NCBI GenBank assembly: GCA_024278565.1
Contig: JAJRSY010000258.1
Location: 1-14,006 of the forward strand
Length of the DNA stretch: 14,006 nt
Reading direction: 5' to 3'
Source of the DNA: Bacteroidota bacterium
GTDB taxonomy: Bacteria; Bacteroidota; Bacteroidia; Flavobacteriales; Flavobacteriaceae
A program made the position numbers and the translations under genes. The notes beneath the pieces are model-generated. The model had not been told where the DNA came from. It ran no database searches and worked only from the letters and a program-made list of their open reading frames with translations. Shown piece after piece: positions 6,496 through 14,006 of the stretch (position 1 is the first letter of the stretch; each line of letters begins with the position of its first letter).

Positions 6496-7560
6496 TCATT
6501 TGGCCTCTATTGCCATTTCACACCCATAAGTATCCTTAAAGAAATTATCTAGATCATCGGCCTTTAGCGAGAGGTTTTTTATGTTTTCTTTTATCGTATC
6601 TGCATGATCCGTAAAAATATCGGAAAGGTGCGTTCGATAGGATATAAAAATCTTGTTCTCATATATTGCCAAAGAATACGGTTCAACGTTCTTTTGCAAC
6701 AAATACTCCAATAGTTCCTGAAGGTTTTGTTTTGGCAATTGGTTCAGGGGCGATGTTGCGATAAGATAATCCCTATTATAAACGAATATCCGTATCTGGG
6801 CACTACCTTGGTGAAATTCCCAAGAATCCCTTCCGGCCCTTCCTAGAACGGGATCCATTCCCAATTCGGTCATGCTCTCTTCCACGAAATTGGCAAAATG
6901 GCTTTTTTCAAATTCTTCCCAAATTGAAATATCCATATCATTCCCACAACTGCTGCAGAACTCTGTTTCCTGTTCAATGTATCCGTCACATGAGTCGCAT
7001 TTGACCCTGAACGAATTGTCAGAGTAGGTGAAATCATCGATTTCCTTTATCAAGTCATTGTGTTTTACACCAAAGCCAACGTTGTCGGCATTGGTGAATT
7101 TAGAAGTGGTTACGCCAACTAGGTTTCCCATTTTGTTTAGCATGGGCCCCCCCGAGTTTCCTGGATTCACGGCGGCATCGGTTTGTATATAACGTCTGGC
7201 CCCCATGGGTTGGCTTGGTGATGATATGATACCTTCGGTAATGGTATAGGGCATTCCAAAAGGGTATCCGTTGATATATACTTTTTGTGTATTTGATAGG
7301 ACTATGTCCTCGTTCAATGTAATTTCGGTTTCGTGGTTTTCGAACCCATCGATAGTTAAAAATGCCAGATCCACTTCTGGGTTTACCATGACCACATTGG
7401 CCACAAACCTATCTTTTTTATAGTCTTCGACCGCTACGATTTTTTCACCTGCAACTACATGATAGTTGGTTATTATGTGGTTTTTTCCACTTATAACGAA
7501 TCCACTACCGGTTCCGGAGGCTGTTATTATTTTAAAAACTGATTTTTTTATATTTTCCAT
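6496..7560 (-). CDS. trypsin-like serine protease with zinc ribbon and YbjN-like C-terminus
   Basis: The 354-aa protein is built of three parts. Residues 1-180 form a chymotrypsin-fold protease of the HtrA/trypsin-like kind with an intact triad: His34 (TNYHVVAG), Asp64 (NPEVDLAFL) and Ser136 (NPGNSGGP), after a GTGSGFVI strand. Residues 186-206 form a zinc ribbon (C188-x2-C191, C202-x2-C205). Residues about 212-330 look like a YbjN/secretion-chaperone-like alpha-beta region (SAQIRIFVYNRDYLIATSPL, then PYSLAIYENKIFISYRTHL). There is no signal peptide, membrane anchor or PDZ domain, so unlike DegP it should act in the cytoplasm. It starts at ATG, 23 bases after the stop of the partner gene, and ends in TGA. 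A regulated intracellular cleavage role is inferred; the substrate is unknown. Confidence 0.85.
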   Translation of the reverse strand: MENIKKSVFKIITASGTGSGFVISGKNHIITNYHVVAGEKIVAVEDYKKDRFVANVVMVNPEVDLAFLTIDGFENHETEITLNEDIVLSNTQKVYINGYPFGMPYTITEGIISSPSQPMGARRYIQTDAAVNPGNSGGPMLNKMGNLVGVTTSKFTNADNVGFGVKHNDLIKEIDDFTYSDNSFRVKCDSCDGYIEQETEFCSSCGNDMDISIWEEFEKSHFANFVEESMTELGMDPVLGRAGRDSWEFHQGSAQIRIFVYNRDYLIATSPLNQLPKQNLQELLEYLLQKNVEPYSLAIYENKIFISYRTHLSDIFTDHADTIKENIKNLSLKADDLDNFFKDTYGCEMAIEAK

Positions 7561-7583
7561 AATATTTTTTGTGATTAAGTTGG

Positions 7584-8753
7584 TTATCCAAATAGTTTAT
7601 CGAAAAAACCATTACTGTTACTTTTTGAAGTGGCTTTGATATCGCCATTTAAAAAGCTGTAGTAGGTCTCTAAAAGTTTGGGGGCTGCCTGATGTGGTTC
7701 AAGACCTGAGGTTTGTTCCAAAACATCGTAAAGGGCATTTTTGTGCAGCTCTTCAATATTAAAATTATAGAGGGTGTAATGAAAATTGTACTGAAGATAA
7801 TAACATAAAGAAAAGTGATCCTCTTCCTTGACGTATTTGGAAACAACATTTTCCAAGTCTTTGGCATCGTCCTGCAATATCTTGACCGAGCTGCGCCACT
7901 TTAATGAAATAAAGGTTTCTGCATGGTAAATATCTTTCATAAAGTCTTCTTTGGTCTTGGCGCAAAGTTTCTGCATGAAATTAGTGCCTTTGTCAACTCT
8001 ATACTGAAAATCAATTTGAGTATCGAACAGGTTATGAACGTATTCTTTTAATTTTGTACGAAGGATGCCATGAACGTATGGCATATTTACGATTTTCAGC
8101 ATTGCGATGACCATAAGGTCCCATTGAAAACCATCCCATCTTTTTTCTTGAAAGTAGCTGCTATGTTCTTTATATTCTGTAAGTATGCCATTGATCTGTT
8201 GCCATACCTGTTCCGCTTCACTACCCGTGAGGGGCTGTGTATTGGTTTCCTGATAAAAACCGGCTTTGTATTTCTCTACAAACTCATCATCGTACTTATC
8301 GGCGAAAACACAGATTTCACGCAATACATCATATATTTTATAGGGCTGGCATAGCGAAATAGGCGTTTCATATTCGAACCAAAGGGCATCTTGCTTAAGT
8401 TGTATCTGTGATAAAGTCAACGGATTAAAGTTTACCTCGGCGATTTTTCTATAAAGAGCGACTTTATTCGTATTGTTGGTTATCTTTAGAAAAGGTGCTT
8501 TTACCGAAAATGTTGTTTCGGTTATATTGACCTGAATTTCGGCAGAGCCCTGGCCGCGAACCAAGGTAATATCCGCATTGGTGTCTTTGTTCGATAAAAG
8601 TTCAGGGTTCACATAGTTTATGGTCTCTATAAGAGCTGTTCTGTAGTCTTTGGAATCATAGGCCTCCGTTGCCCTTTCCCAATTCGAAATATCTGTACAC
8701 GGGTCGTTTATGCCCTGTATTGGTCTCTGAAATTTTGGTAATACGTTTTTCAT
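7584..8753 (-). CDS. YbjN/chaperone-like protein, partner of the protease
   Basis: I start this 389-aa protein at the ATG at 8753 (MKNVLPKFQRPI). A TTG at 8771 would add six residues but overlaps the likely -7 promoter element. Residues 25-50 form a TPR-like helical pair (WERATEAYDSKDYRTALIET). Residues about 60-160 look like a YbjN or type III chaperone-like fold: GSAEIQVNITETTFSVKAPF, then LYRKIAEVNFNPLTLSQIQL, then CQPYKIYDVLREICVFADKY. The C-terminal half is helical and of unknown function, and it ends FFDKLFG. No signal peptide or membrane helix is seen. The protease gene follows directly. Because both proteins carry a YbjN-like part, they may bind the same partner or each other. I do not recognise a named family for the full length. 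Confidence 0.75.
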   Translation of the reverse strand: MKNVLPKFQRPIQGINDPCTDISNWERATEAYDSKDYRTALIETINYVNPELLSNKDTNADITLVRGQGSAEIQVNITETTFSVKAPFLKITNNTNKVALYRKIAEVNFNPLTLSQIQLKQDALWFEYETPISLCQPYKIYDVLREICVFADKYDDEFVEKYKAGFYQETNTQPLTGSEAEQVWQQINGILTEYKEHSSYFQEKRWDGFQWDLMVIAMLKIVNMPYVHGILRTKLKEYVHNLFDTQIDFQYRVDKGTNFMQKLCAKTKEDFMKDIYHAETFISLKWRSSVKILQDDAKDLENVVSKYVKEEDHFSLCYYLQYNFHYTLYNFNIEELHKNALYDVLEQTSGLEPHQAAPKLLETYYSFLNGDIKATSKSNSNGFFDKLFG

Positions 8754-8768
8754 AGAAGGTTGTTTTTT

Positions 8769-8802
8769 CAAAAATAGTATTAGGTTATATTTTTATATAC
8801 AA
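8769..8802 (-). promoter_or_regulatory. flavobacterial promoter for the chaperone-protease operon
   Basis: On the minus strand, TATTTTTG (8776-8769) matches the TAnnTTTG -7 element of Bacteroidota. TTG (8802-8800) lies 23 bases upstream, at the outer limit of the known flavobacterial spacing. Transcription would begin about 10 bases before the ATG at 8753, a short leader typical of the group. This supports that ATG over the TTG at 8771. Confidence 0.45.
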
Positions 8803-8870
8803 CGGTTGTTTATTTTGTTTGGTACAAATATCATATCTAACTTTTGTTCTGAAAGACCTGATTCTAGTGA

Positions 8871-9134
8871 AATGGACATCCCAGAAAACAGGGTAAAAAA
8901 ACCGTCCCTATCAAGAACCGATTACTTACAGATCTACAGATAGATGTTCCGCATGCCGAAAGACTTAAAAATGCCAATCCCCTTACCGAATTCTCGATAA
9001 TTTCAGACATGAACCATGTTCTGAAGACTGTCCGTTCTTTAGAAGAAAATCAAAAATCGTATTCTGACAGTTCCTTCCCTTTATCCAAAGAGCTGGTAAA
9101 ACAAATCACTTCATTTATCAATACTGCTAGATAA
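8871..9134 (+). pseudogene. alpha/beta hydrolase C-terminal remnant
   Basis: A plus-strand frame from the stop at 8868-8870 to the TAA at 9132-9134 contains LTDLQIDVPHAERLKNANPL, then FSIISDMNHVLKTV, and ends with PLSKELVKQITSFINTAR. This is the C-terminal end of a serine-hydrolase fold. The NHVLK histidine is the last residue of the catalytic triad, and the earlier TDLQIDVPHAE part fits the strand and acid region. The first 200 or so residues, including the nucleophile elbow, are missing. The frame 5' of about 8900 reads as unrelated sequence. It is a deletion remnant, unlikely to be functional. Confidence 0.6.
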
Positions 9135-9183
9135 ATTTAATACTCCCTACCAAACTTTAGCATTTTTTTAACTTCCAAAGTCC

Positions 9184-9191
9184 TAAATTTG
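9184..9191 (+). promoter_or_regulatory. candidate -7 element (TAAATTTG)
   Basis: This is an exact match to TAnnTTTG, 23 bases before the ATG at 9215. No convincing TTG is found at the usual upstream distance. The leader would be about 17 bases long. Confidence 0.4.
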
Positions 9192-9214
9192 TCTTACCGA
9201 CTAATTCAAGACAA

Positions 9215-11416
9215 ATGACCAAAATTTTTTGTGCTTTCACCCTTCTTCTATACACTCTTACGGCACTCAGTCAAACAGAAAACAAATCATTTACCGTTAA
9301 ACATATTTCTGACGATGTGGTTATTGACGGTATTTTAGATGAACCATTTTGGCAGAACGCAGAGAGCGCCCATGATTTTCAGCAGTACTTTCCTTCTGAT
9401 TCAATTCTCGCCGAGCAACCTACCGAAATAAAAATGGTCATTGACAATACCACCCTGTACATCGGCATAACCATAAGATCGATCGGAAACGATTGGGTGA
9501 CCCCCTCGTTAGAACGTGATTATAGGGCCGGCAGTAGTGATAACATCAGCTTACTGTTCGACACTTTCAATGATGGCACCAATGCGTTTTTGTTCGGCAT
9601 AAACGCCTATGGGGTAAGAAGGGAGGCACTCATCTCAGGAGGCGGTCAAAACTTCAGAACAGGGTTCAACACCGCCTGGGACGTAAAATGGAAAGGTGAA
9701 TCAAAAATACACGACGGGTATTTCACCTCTGAAATGGCCATACCCCTCACTTCTTTTAAATTCAAGGAAGGGGAGACCAAATGGCGGTTTCAAAGCTACC
9801 GGTTTGATATGCAGACCAATGAACGCAGTGTTTGGCACAAAGTACCCCAAAACCAAATATTGTCAAGTTTGGCATTTATGGGAGACATGCATTTTGAAAA
9901 ACCCCTCGGCCGATCAAGAACCCCTCTGGCCATCATACCCTATATAAACACAATAGCTGAAAAAAATTTCGATCTAGATCAAAGCAATACCGAACTTAAA
10001 GTGGGGGGCGATGCCAAAGTGGCCATTGGTAACGGTATGAATCTGGACATTACCCTAAACCCTGATTTTTCGAACGTAGAGGTAGATGCCATTTTCACCA
10101 ACCTCACCCGTTTCGAAATATCCCTTCCGGAACGAAGGCAGTTTTTTATCGATAACAGTGACCTGTTCAGCAGTTTTGGCGGTGGCCGTGATGCCAACCC
10201 CTTCTTTTCAAGGCGCATCGGTATTGCCCGTGACAGTAGTGGCAACTTGATAGAGAACAAGATTCTGGGTGGGGTTCGACTTAGTGGAAAGCTTAATGAA
10301 AACTGGCGTCTGGGCGTACTCAGCATTCAGACCGATGATGATATCGAGAACGAGATCGCATCGAACAACAACACCATGCTGGCCTTGCAAAAAAAGGTTT
10401 TCGCCCGTTCGAATATCGGTATGTTCTTTATCAACCGGCAATCTTTTAAAGAGTATGATTTTATTGAACGTGAAGATGAATACAACCGTGTGGTCGGCAT
10501 CGACTACAACCTGGCTTCAAAAGACAACAAATGGATCGGAAAGTTCTACACCCACAAATCTTTTCAGCCCAATGACAATGAAGGCAATTATTCGGTAGGC
10601 GCATTTTTGGGGCGCAACTCAAAAAACCTGAACGTCTTTTCCGATTTCGTGTATATAGATGAAGACTTCACCTCGGACCTGGGGTTTATCAGGCGTACCG
10701 ATATCATGAAATCGGCAACCTCGGTACAGGGGTCTTTGTGGCCAAAGAGCAAGAGCGTAAACCGGTACAGTCTTGAACTGTTTTCCATACTCACTTGGAG
10801 ACCGGCCCTCGCTTATAAAAATACCGATTTCAACCACATGGTCGTTTGGGAGACCGAATTTCAGAACCAATCGGCATTGCAAGCAGGTTTTTCAAACAGG
10901 TTTGTTTTCCTTGCCCGCCCTTTCGACCCTACCCGTACCGAGGGTGGCACACCATTACCCGGTAACCAAGGTTATCACTTCAATCAGGTACAAATAGGGT
11001 ATCAAACCAATAGAGGCAACGTTTTTGCATACGAACTTGAATCTTCAATAGGTAGGTTTTTCAACGGAAAACGTTTTTCGTTGGAAAGTAGGTTTACCCT
11101 ACGTCTTCAGCCCAAGGCATCAATAAGTCTAGAACTCGGCTATGATAAGCTAAGTTTGCCCGGCCCCTACCCCAGTGCCGATTTTTGGCTTATAAGTCCC
11201 AAAGTGGATATCACCTTCAGTAAATCGGTTTTTTGGTCCACCTTGATCCAGTACAGCAACCAAAGGGATAATCTGGGCATTAATTCAAGACTGCAATGGC
11301 GTTTTGCCCCCTTGTCAGATCTGTTCATCGTCTACAACGATAATTATTCGATCGATGTTTTCACCCCTAGGTACCGCTCGATCAATCTGAAATTCACTTA
11401 CTGGTTGAATATCTAA
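9215..11416 (+). CDS. CBM9-like/DUF5916 outer-membrane protein
   Basis: This 733-aa protein starts with a signal peptide (MTKIFCAFTLLLYTLTALSQ, cleavage near residue 20). Residues about 22-215 form a carbohydrate-binding family 9-like beta-sandwich (DDVVIDGILDEPFWQNAE, YIGITIRS, then NISLLFDTFNDGTNAFLFGI). Residues about 230-733 form the DUF5916 region, marked by VDAIFTNLTRFEISLPERRQ and FFSRRIGIARD, with many alternating strands. It ends LKFTYWLNI, an aromatic strand like the final strand of an outer-membrane barrel. The family is frequent in flavobacteria. A role in surface sugar handling or uptake is often assumed but not proven. The length is normal and intact. It stands alone as a monocistronic gene, with codon use more GC-rich than the left arm of the window. 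Confidence 0.9.
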   Translation: MTKIFCAFTLLLYTLTALSQTENKSFTVKHISDDVVIDGILDEPFWQNAESAHDFQQYFPSDSILAEQPTEIKMVIDNTTLYIGITIRSIGNDWVTPSLERDYRAGSSDNISLLFDTFNDGTNAFLFGINAYGVRREALISGGGQNFRTGFNTAWDVKWKGESKIHDGYFTSEMAIPLTSFKFKEGETKWRFQSYRFDMQTNERSVWHKVPQNQILSSLAFMGDMHFEKPLGRSRTPLAIIPYINTIAEKNFDLDQSNTELKVGGDAKVAIGNGMNLDITLNPDFSNVEVDAIFTNLTRFEISLPERRQFFIDNSDLFSSFGGGRDANPFFSRRIGIARDSSGNLIENKILGGVRLSGKLNENWRLGVLSIQTDDDIENEIASNNNTMLALQKKVFARSNIGMFFINRQSFKEYDFIEREDEYNRVVGIDYNLASKDNKWIGKFYTHKSFQPNDNEGNYSVGAFLGRNSKNLNVFSDFVYIDEDFTSDLGFIRRTDIMKSATSVQGSLWPKSKSVNRYSLELFSILTWRPALAYKNTDFNHMVVWETEFQNQSALQAGFSNRFVFLARPFDPTRTEGGTPLPGNQGYHFNQVQIGYQTNRGNVFAYELESSIGRFFNGKRFSLESRFTLRLQPKASISLELGYDKLSLPGPYPSADFWLISPKVDITFSKSVFWSTLIQYSNQRDNLGINSRLQWRFAPLSDLFIVYNDNYSIDVFTPRYRSINLKFTYWLNI

Positions 11417-11475
11417 TTGGTTTTAGGGGGTTTTTGAGCCACCAAAGCTTTTACAAGATTTGGCCGCTCTTTTGT

Positions 11476-11483
11476 TATCTTTG
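11476..11483 (+). promoter_or_regulatory. candidate -7 element (TATCTTTG)
   Basis: This is an exact TAnnTTTG match, 23 bases before the ATG at 11507. A TTTG at 11459-11462 lies only 13 bases upstream, closer than normal, so the -33 partner is uncertain. Confidence 0.4.
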
Positions 11484-11506
11484 AAAACAACCATAGCGTA
11501 CCATTC

Positions 11507-12769
11507 ATGAACGACCCTTTGATTACCGACGATACTGTAGTGTTCGGACTCCTCACCCTTTGCCTCGGTTTTATTTTTTACACCTCTTCGATCAAAACCG
11601 GATTTTGGAAAAAATTCTACGGCATTGTGCCGGCCGTTTTAATGTGCTATTTGTTACCTGCGGTTTTGGCAAGCACGGGTGTCGTATCCGATAAGACTTC
11701 TAACCGTTATTTTATGGCAAGTAGGTATTTGTTGCCCGCAGCCCTTGTTTTGATGACCTTGAGCATTGACCTGAAGGCCATCGCCAATCTGGGATCAAAA
11801 GCATTGATCATGTTTTTAACGGGATCTGCGGGCATCATTATCGGTGGGCCATTGGCCATATTGATCGTATCTATCTTTTCACCTGAGACCGTTGGCGGAA
11901 ATGACTTTAATGCCATTTGGAGGGGACTTTCGACCATAGCCGGAAGCTGGATCGGTGGCGGTGCCAACCAGGCCGCCATGCTCGAGATCTTTCAATACAA
12001 TCCTGAAAAATATGGGGGCATGGTACTCATCGATATTGTTGTGGCCAATATATGGATGGCCATCATCTTACTGGGGGTGGGTAAAACCGAAAAGATAGAC
12101 CGCTGGCTCAAAGCCGACACCTCGGCCATTGAGGCCTTAAAGATAAAAGTGACCGAGTTTTCCGATAAGATTACCCGAGTACCCACATTACAAGATTATA
12201 TGATGCTTTTGTTCTTTGCGTTTACCGCCGTCGGCCTTGCGCATTTTTTCGGAAACCATATCAGCTCGTTTCTGTCCGGTTCATTTGATAGTGTAGGTGA
12301 TAAAAAAAGTTTTATGTCATTTTTGGGATCCAGCTTTTTCTGGATGGTGGTCTTGGCCACAGCCATAGGTATTACCCTATCGTTTACAAAGGCCAAAAAC
12401 TATGAGGGTGCTGGCGCCAGTAAGATCGGGGGCATGTTCATCTACTTATTGGTAGCCACCATTGGCATGAAAATGGATTTAGGAAAAGTACTTGAAAACC
12501 CAGGTTTGATCGCCATAGGGTTTATCTGGATCGCCATTCATGCGGGCCTTTTGATCCTTGTTGCCAAATTGATAAAAGCACCCTACTTCTTTTTGGCGGT
12601 TGGCAGTCAGGCCAATGTGGGCGGTGCAGCCTCAGCACCTGTAGTTGCCGCTGAATTTCACCCCTCACTGACCTCTGTAGGCGTGCTATTGGCCGTTTTT
12701 GGCTATGTGGTTGGTACGGGAGGCGCATTACTCTGTGCCTATCTTATGGAGATTGCCTCTAGGGTTTAG
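11507..12769 (+). CDS. DUF819 family membrane protein (YjcL-like permease)
   Basis: The 420-aa product is highly hydrophobic, with about ten or more membrane segments. Two glycine-rich motifs repeat in the two halves: GSWIGGGANQAAM (residues about 146-158) and GSQANVGGAASAPVVA (about 367-382). This internal symmetry is typical of the DUF819/YjcL family, whose fold resembles that of sodium-coupled inverted-repeat carriers. The substrate is not known. The protein begins without a cleaved signal and ends in VVGTGGALLCAYLMEIASRV. It stands alone between its own promoter and the 254-base gap before abiEi. The gap (12770-13023) holds no gene, only the perfect palindrome AGTTTGCAAACT at 12771-12782. 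Confidence 0.9.
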   Translation: MNDPLITDDTVVFGLLTLCLGFIFYTSSIKTGFWKKFYGIVPAVLMCYLLPAVLASTGVVSDKTSNRYFMASRYLLPAALVLMTLSIDLKAIANLGSKALIMFLTGSAGIIIGGPLAILIVSIFSPETVGGNDFNAIWRGLSTIAGSWIGGGANQAAMLEIFQYNPEKYGGMVLIDIVVANIWMAIILLGVGKTEKIDRWLKADTSAIEALKIKVTEFSDKITRVPTLQDYMMLLFFAFTAVGLAHFFGNHISSFLSGSFDSVGDKKSFMSFLGSSFFWMVVLATAIGITLSFTKAKNYEGAGASKIGGMFIYLLVATIGMKMDLGKVLENPGLIAIGFIWIAIHAGLLILVAKLIKAPYFFLAVGSQANVGGAASAPVVAAEFHPSLTSVGVLLAVFGYVVGTGGALLCAYLMEIASRV

Positions 12770-12975
12770 GAGTTTGCAAACTGGTGAAAATCATACAAAT
12801 ATGATGTTATCCAGAAATGGTAATGGATGAACAGATATATTTATGATTATATAACAAGTTGTTTTTTATACATCTAGCCGTACATTTTACACATTTATTT
12901 TTTGCCTTTGCTCAATTCCATTTCTAAAAAACAAAAGAGCAAAATTTATCAATGCTTAAAAATTTTAGTAAAAAA

Positions 12976-13006
12976 TTGAGATAATTACCAAATAATAGTA
13001 TCTTTA
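12976..13006 (+). promoter_or_regulatory. candidate promoter of the AbiE operon
   Basis: TTG (12976-12978) and TATCTTTA (12999-13006, one mismatch to TAnnTTTG) are 20 bases apart, the normal flavobacterial spacing. The TTG start of abiEi follows 17 bases later. AbiEi-type antitoxins often bind inverted repeats near their promoter, but I see no strong pair here. Confidence 0.4.
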
Positions 13007-13023
13007 ACAAAAATTTACTATAC

Positions 13024-13833
13024 TTGACCATATCCAATTACATAAAACAACTTCAATCCTATGAAGAATACGCATTCTCATGGAATGAGTTATTGGAAAA
13101 TTGTAATAAGACGGATATCTCTCTGAAAAGAGGACTTTCTAGATTAGTAGAAAAAAAAGAAATTATTAACCTAAGAAAAGGATTTTATCTAATAATTCCG
13201 CCTAGATATTCCAAACAAGAGCAATTACCAATTCAATTATACATTGATAAGCTTTTTAAAAATTTAGAAAGGGACTACTATTTAGGTTTTTATTCAGCAG
13301 CCAAATTTCAAGGAGCTAGTCATCAGCAAGTACAACGAGATTACGTGATGATAAATACTCCACCTCTATCGAAAATCAAAAAAAAATCAATTGATATTAG
13401 CTTTTTGACCACATCAAAATGGCCAAAGAAAAACATTTTACAAAAAAAATCGGATGCTGGCATTTTTAAAATCTCAAGCCCCGCTCTTACAATGGTGGAC
13501 TTAATTCATCATCAAACCAAACTAGGTGGCCTCAATAGAATGTTAGCTATTTTAGAAGAATTAACAGAAGAACTAACCGACAATGACATTACAGAACTAT
13601 TAACATGGTATCCACATAAAAGCGCCTTACAACGTTTTGGCTTTTTACTAGAAGAATTAAAAGCAAATGAAAATCTAACTGAACTAATAAAAGAACATCT
13701 TAAAAAGTCTAAATTTTTTCCTGTTTTATTAAGTCCAAAATCAAATCAAAAACCTGGAGCAATTTATAACACTTGGAAAGTAGCTGTAAATATTAAACTA
13801 GAAAACGATTTATGGTTCCAAAACCATATATAG
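13024..13833 (+). CDS. abiEi: AbiEi-family antitoxin/transcription regulator
   Basis: The 269-aa protein has a winged-helix-like N-terminal part (residues 1-60: FSWNELLENCNKTDISLKRG, then LVEKKEIINLRKGFYLIIPP) followed by the alpha/beta region of the AbiEi antitoxin family (YYLGFYSAAKFQGASHQQVQ and then ISSPALTMVDLIHHQTKLGG). AbiEi represses its own operon and counters the AbiEii nucleotidyltransferase toxin in a type IV toxin-antitoxin pair. The start is TTG; no ATG lies near, and this start gives the usual N-terminus. The AbiEii start overlaps its last 22 bases. The gene is much more AT-rich than the two genes before it, in keeping with transfer. Whether it acts against phage here is not shown. 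Confidence 0.85.
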   Translation: MTISNYIKQLQSYEEYAFSWNELLENCNKTDISLKRGLSRLVEKKEIINLRKGFYLIIPPRYSKQEQLPIQLYIDKLFKNLERDYYLGFYSAAKFQGASHQQVQRDYVMINTPPLSKIKKKSIDISFLTTSKWPKKNILQKKSDAGIFKISSPALTMVDLIHHQTKLGGLNRMLAILEELTEELTDNDITELLTWYPHKSALQRFGFLLEELKANENLTELIKEHLKKSKFFPVLLSPKSNQKPGAIYNTWKVAVNIKLENDLWFQNHI

Positions 13834-14006
13834 CAAAATGGCAAGAATATGCACCTTGGGGGCAATTTTATCAAGTAGAACAAGATTTAGTAATAAGTCG
13901 TGCTTTGGTGGAAATTTTCTCTGATGAATTATTGAGAGAAAACTTAGCGTTTAGAGGCGGAACAGCATTACATAAGTTATACTTAGACCCTGCCCCAAGA
14001 TATTCA
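13812..14006 (+). CDS. abiEii: AbiEii-family nucleotidyltransferase toxin, 5' part
   Basis: Only the first 65 codons lie in the window. The frame opens at the ATG at 13812, inside the end of abiEi, and reads MVPKPYIAKWQEYAPWGQFY, then DLVISRALVEIFSDELL and FRGGTALHKLYLDPAPRYS. The FRGGTALHK motif is the glycine-rich signature of the AbiEii/AbiGii nucleotidyltransferase fold. The catalytic acidic residues should follow beyond the window edge. The 22-base overlap with abiEi implies coupled translation. Family members add nucleotides to tRNA or other targets and cause growth arrest. Completeness cannot be judged here. Confidence 0.85.
   Translation, partial: MVPKPYIAKWQEYAPWGQFYQVEQDLVISRALVEIFSDELLRENLAFRGGTALHKLYLDPAPRYS

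Noticed and set aside
6496..7560. Periplasmic DegP/HtrA identity for the protease
   Set aside because: There is no signal peptide and no PDZ domain. The zinc ribbon and YbjN-like tail point to a different, cytoplasmic protease.
8070..8354. 94-codon plus-strand frame
   Set aside because: It lies antisense within the chaperone-like gene and shows no family features or promoter.
9979..10326. 115-codon minus-strand frame and similar ones inside the DUF5916 gene
   Set aside because: They are antisense shadows in a gene whose own frame has clear signal peptide, CBM9 and DUF5916 patterns.
1..14006. tRNA or rRNA genes
   Set aside because: I saw no T-loop GTTCRANYC with matching acceptor stem, and no rRNA-like conserved stretches on either strand by eye.

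Overview
The window reads as a chromosomal segment of a member of the Bacteroidota, most likely the family Flavobacteriaceae. Three things point there: an outer-membrane CBM9/DUF5916 protein of a type common in flavobacteria, promoter -7 elements of the TAnnTTTG kind with very short leaders and no clear Shine-Dalgarno sequences, and AT-rich accessory DNA. I cannot name the genus from the sequence.

Layout. From 148 to about 5.7 kb every gene is on the minus strand. The genes are small, AT-rich and closely spaced, and most resemble the accessory or immunity families found in polymorphic-toxin and type VI effector loci: a 269-aa YwqG/DUF1963-like protein, a small CxC/CxxC protein, a DUF6891 protein, a four-helix membrane protein, a DUF4304-like protein, a GAD/Tdi1-like (DUF1851) gene broken by one in-frame TGA, an unknown acidic-tailed protein, a decayed gene, and a WGR-domain protein with a SUKH-like region. 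No toxin gene is present. From 4.4 to 6.5 kb the DNA is rich in GC-rich palindromes, two inverted-repeat (MITE-like) structures that bracket the WGR gene, and a zinc-ribbon pseudogene.

From 8753 to 6496 (minus strand) lies a two-gene operon. A 389-aa protein with a YbjN/secretion-chaperone-like N-terminal region is followed 23 bases later by a cytoplasmic-looking trypsin-like serine protease. The protease has an intact His-Asp-Ser triad, a four-cysteine zinc ribbon and a C-terminal region that also looks YbjN-like. This pair is the best candidate in the window for a little-described system.

After the 3' remnant of an alpha/beta hydrolase (about 8871-9134), the plus strand carries two ordinary, less AT-rich genes: a CBM9/DUF5916 outer-membrane protein and a DUF819 membrane permease. 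The window ends in an AT-rich AbiE-type toxin-antitoxin pair: abiEi complete, abiEii cut off by the window edge. The picture is two accessory patches (immunity-like array and AbiE) on either side of core-like genes, with several broken genes showing active turnover.
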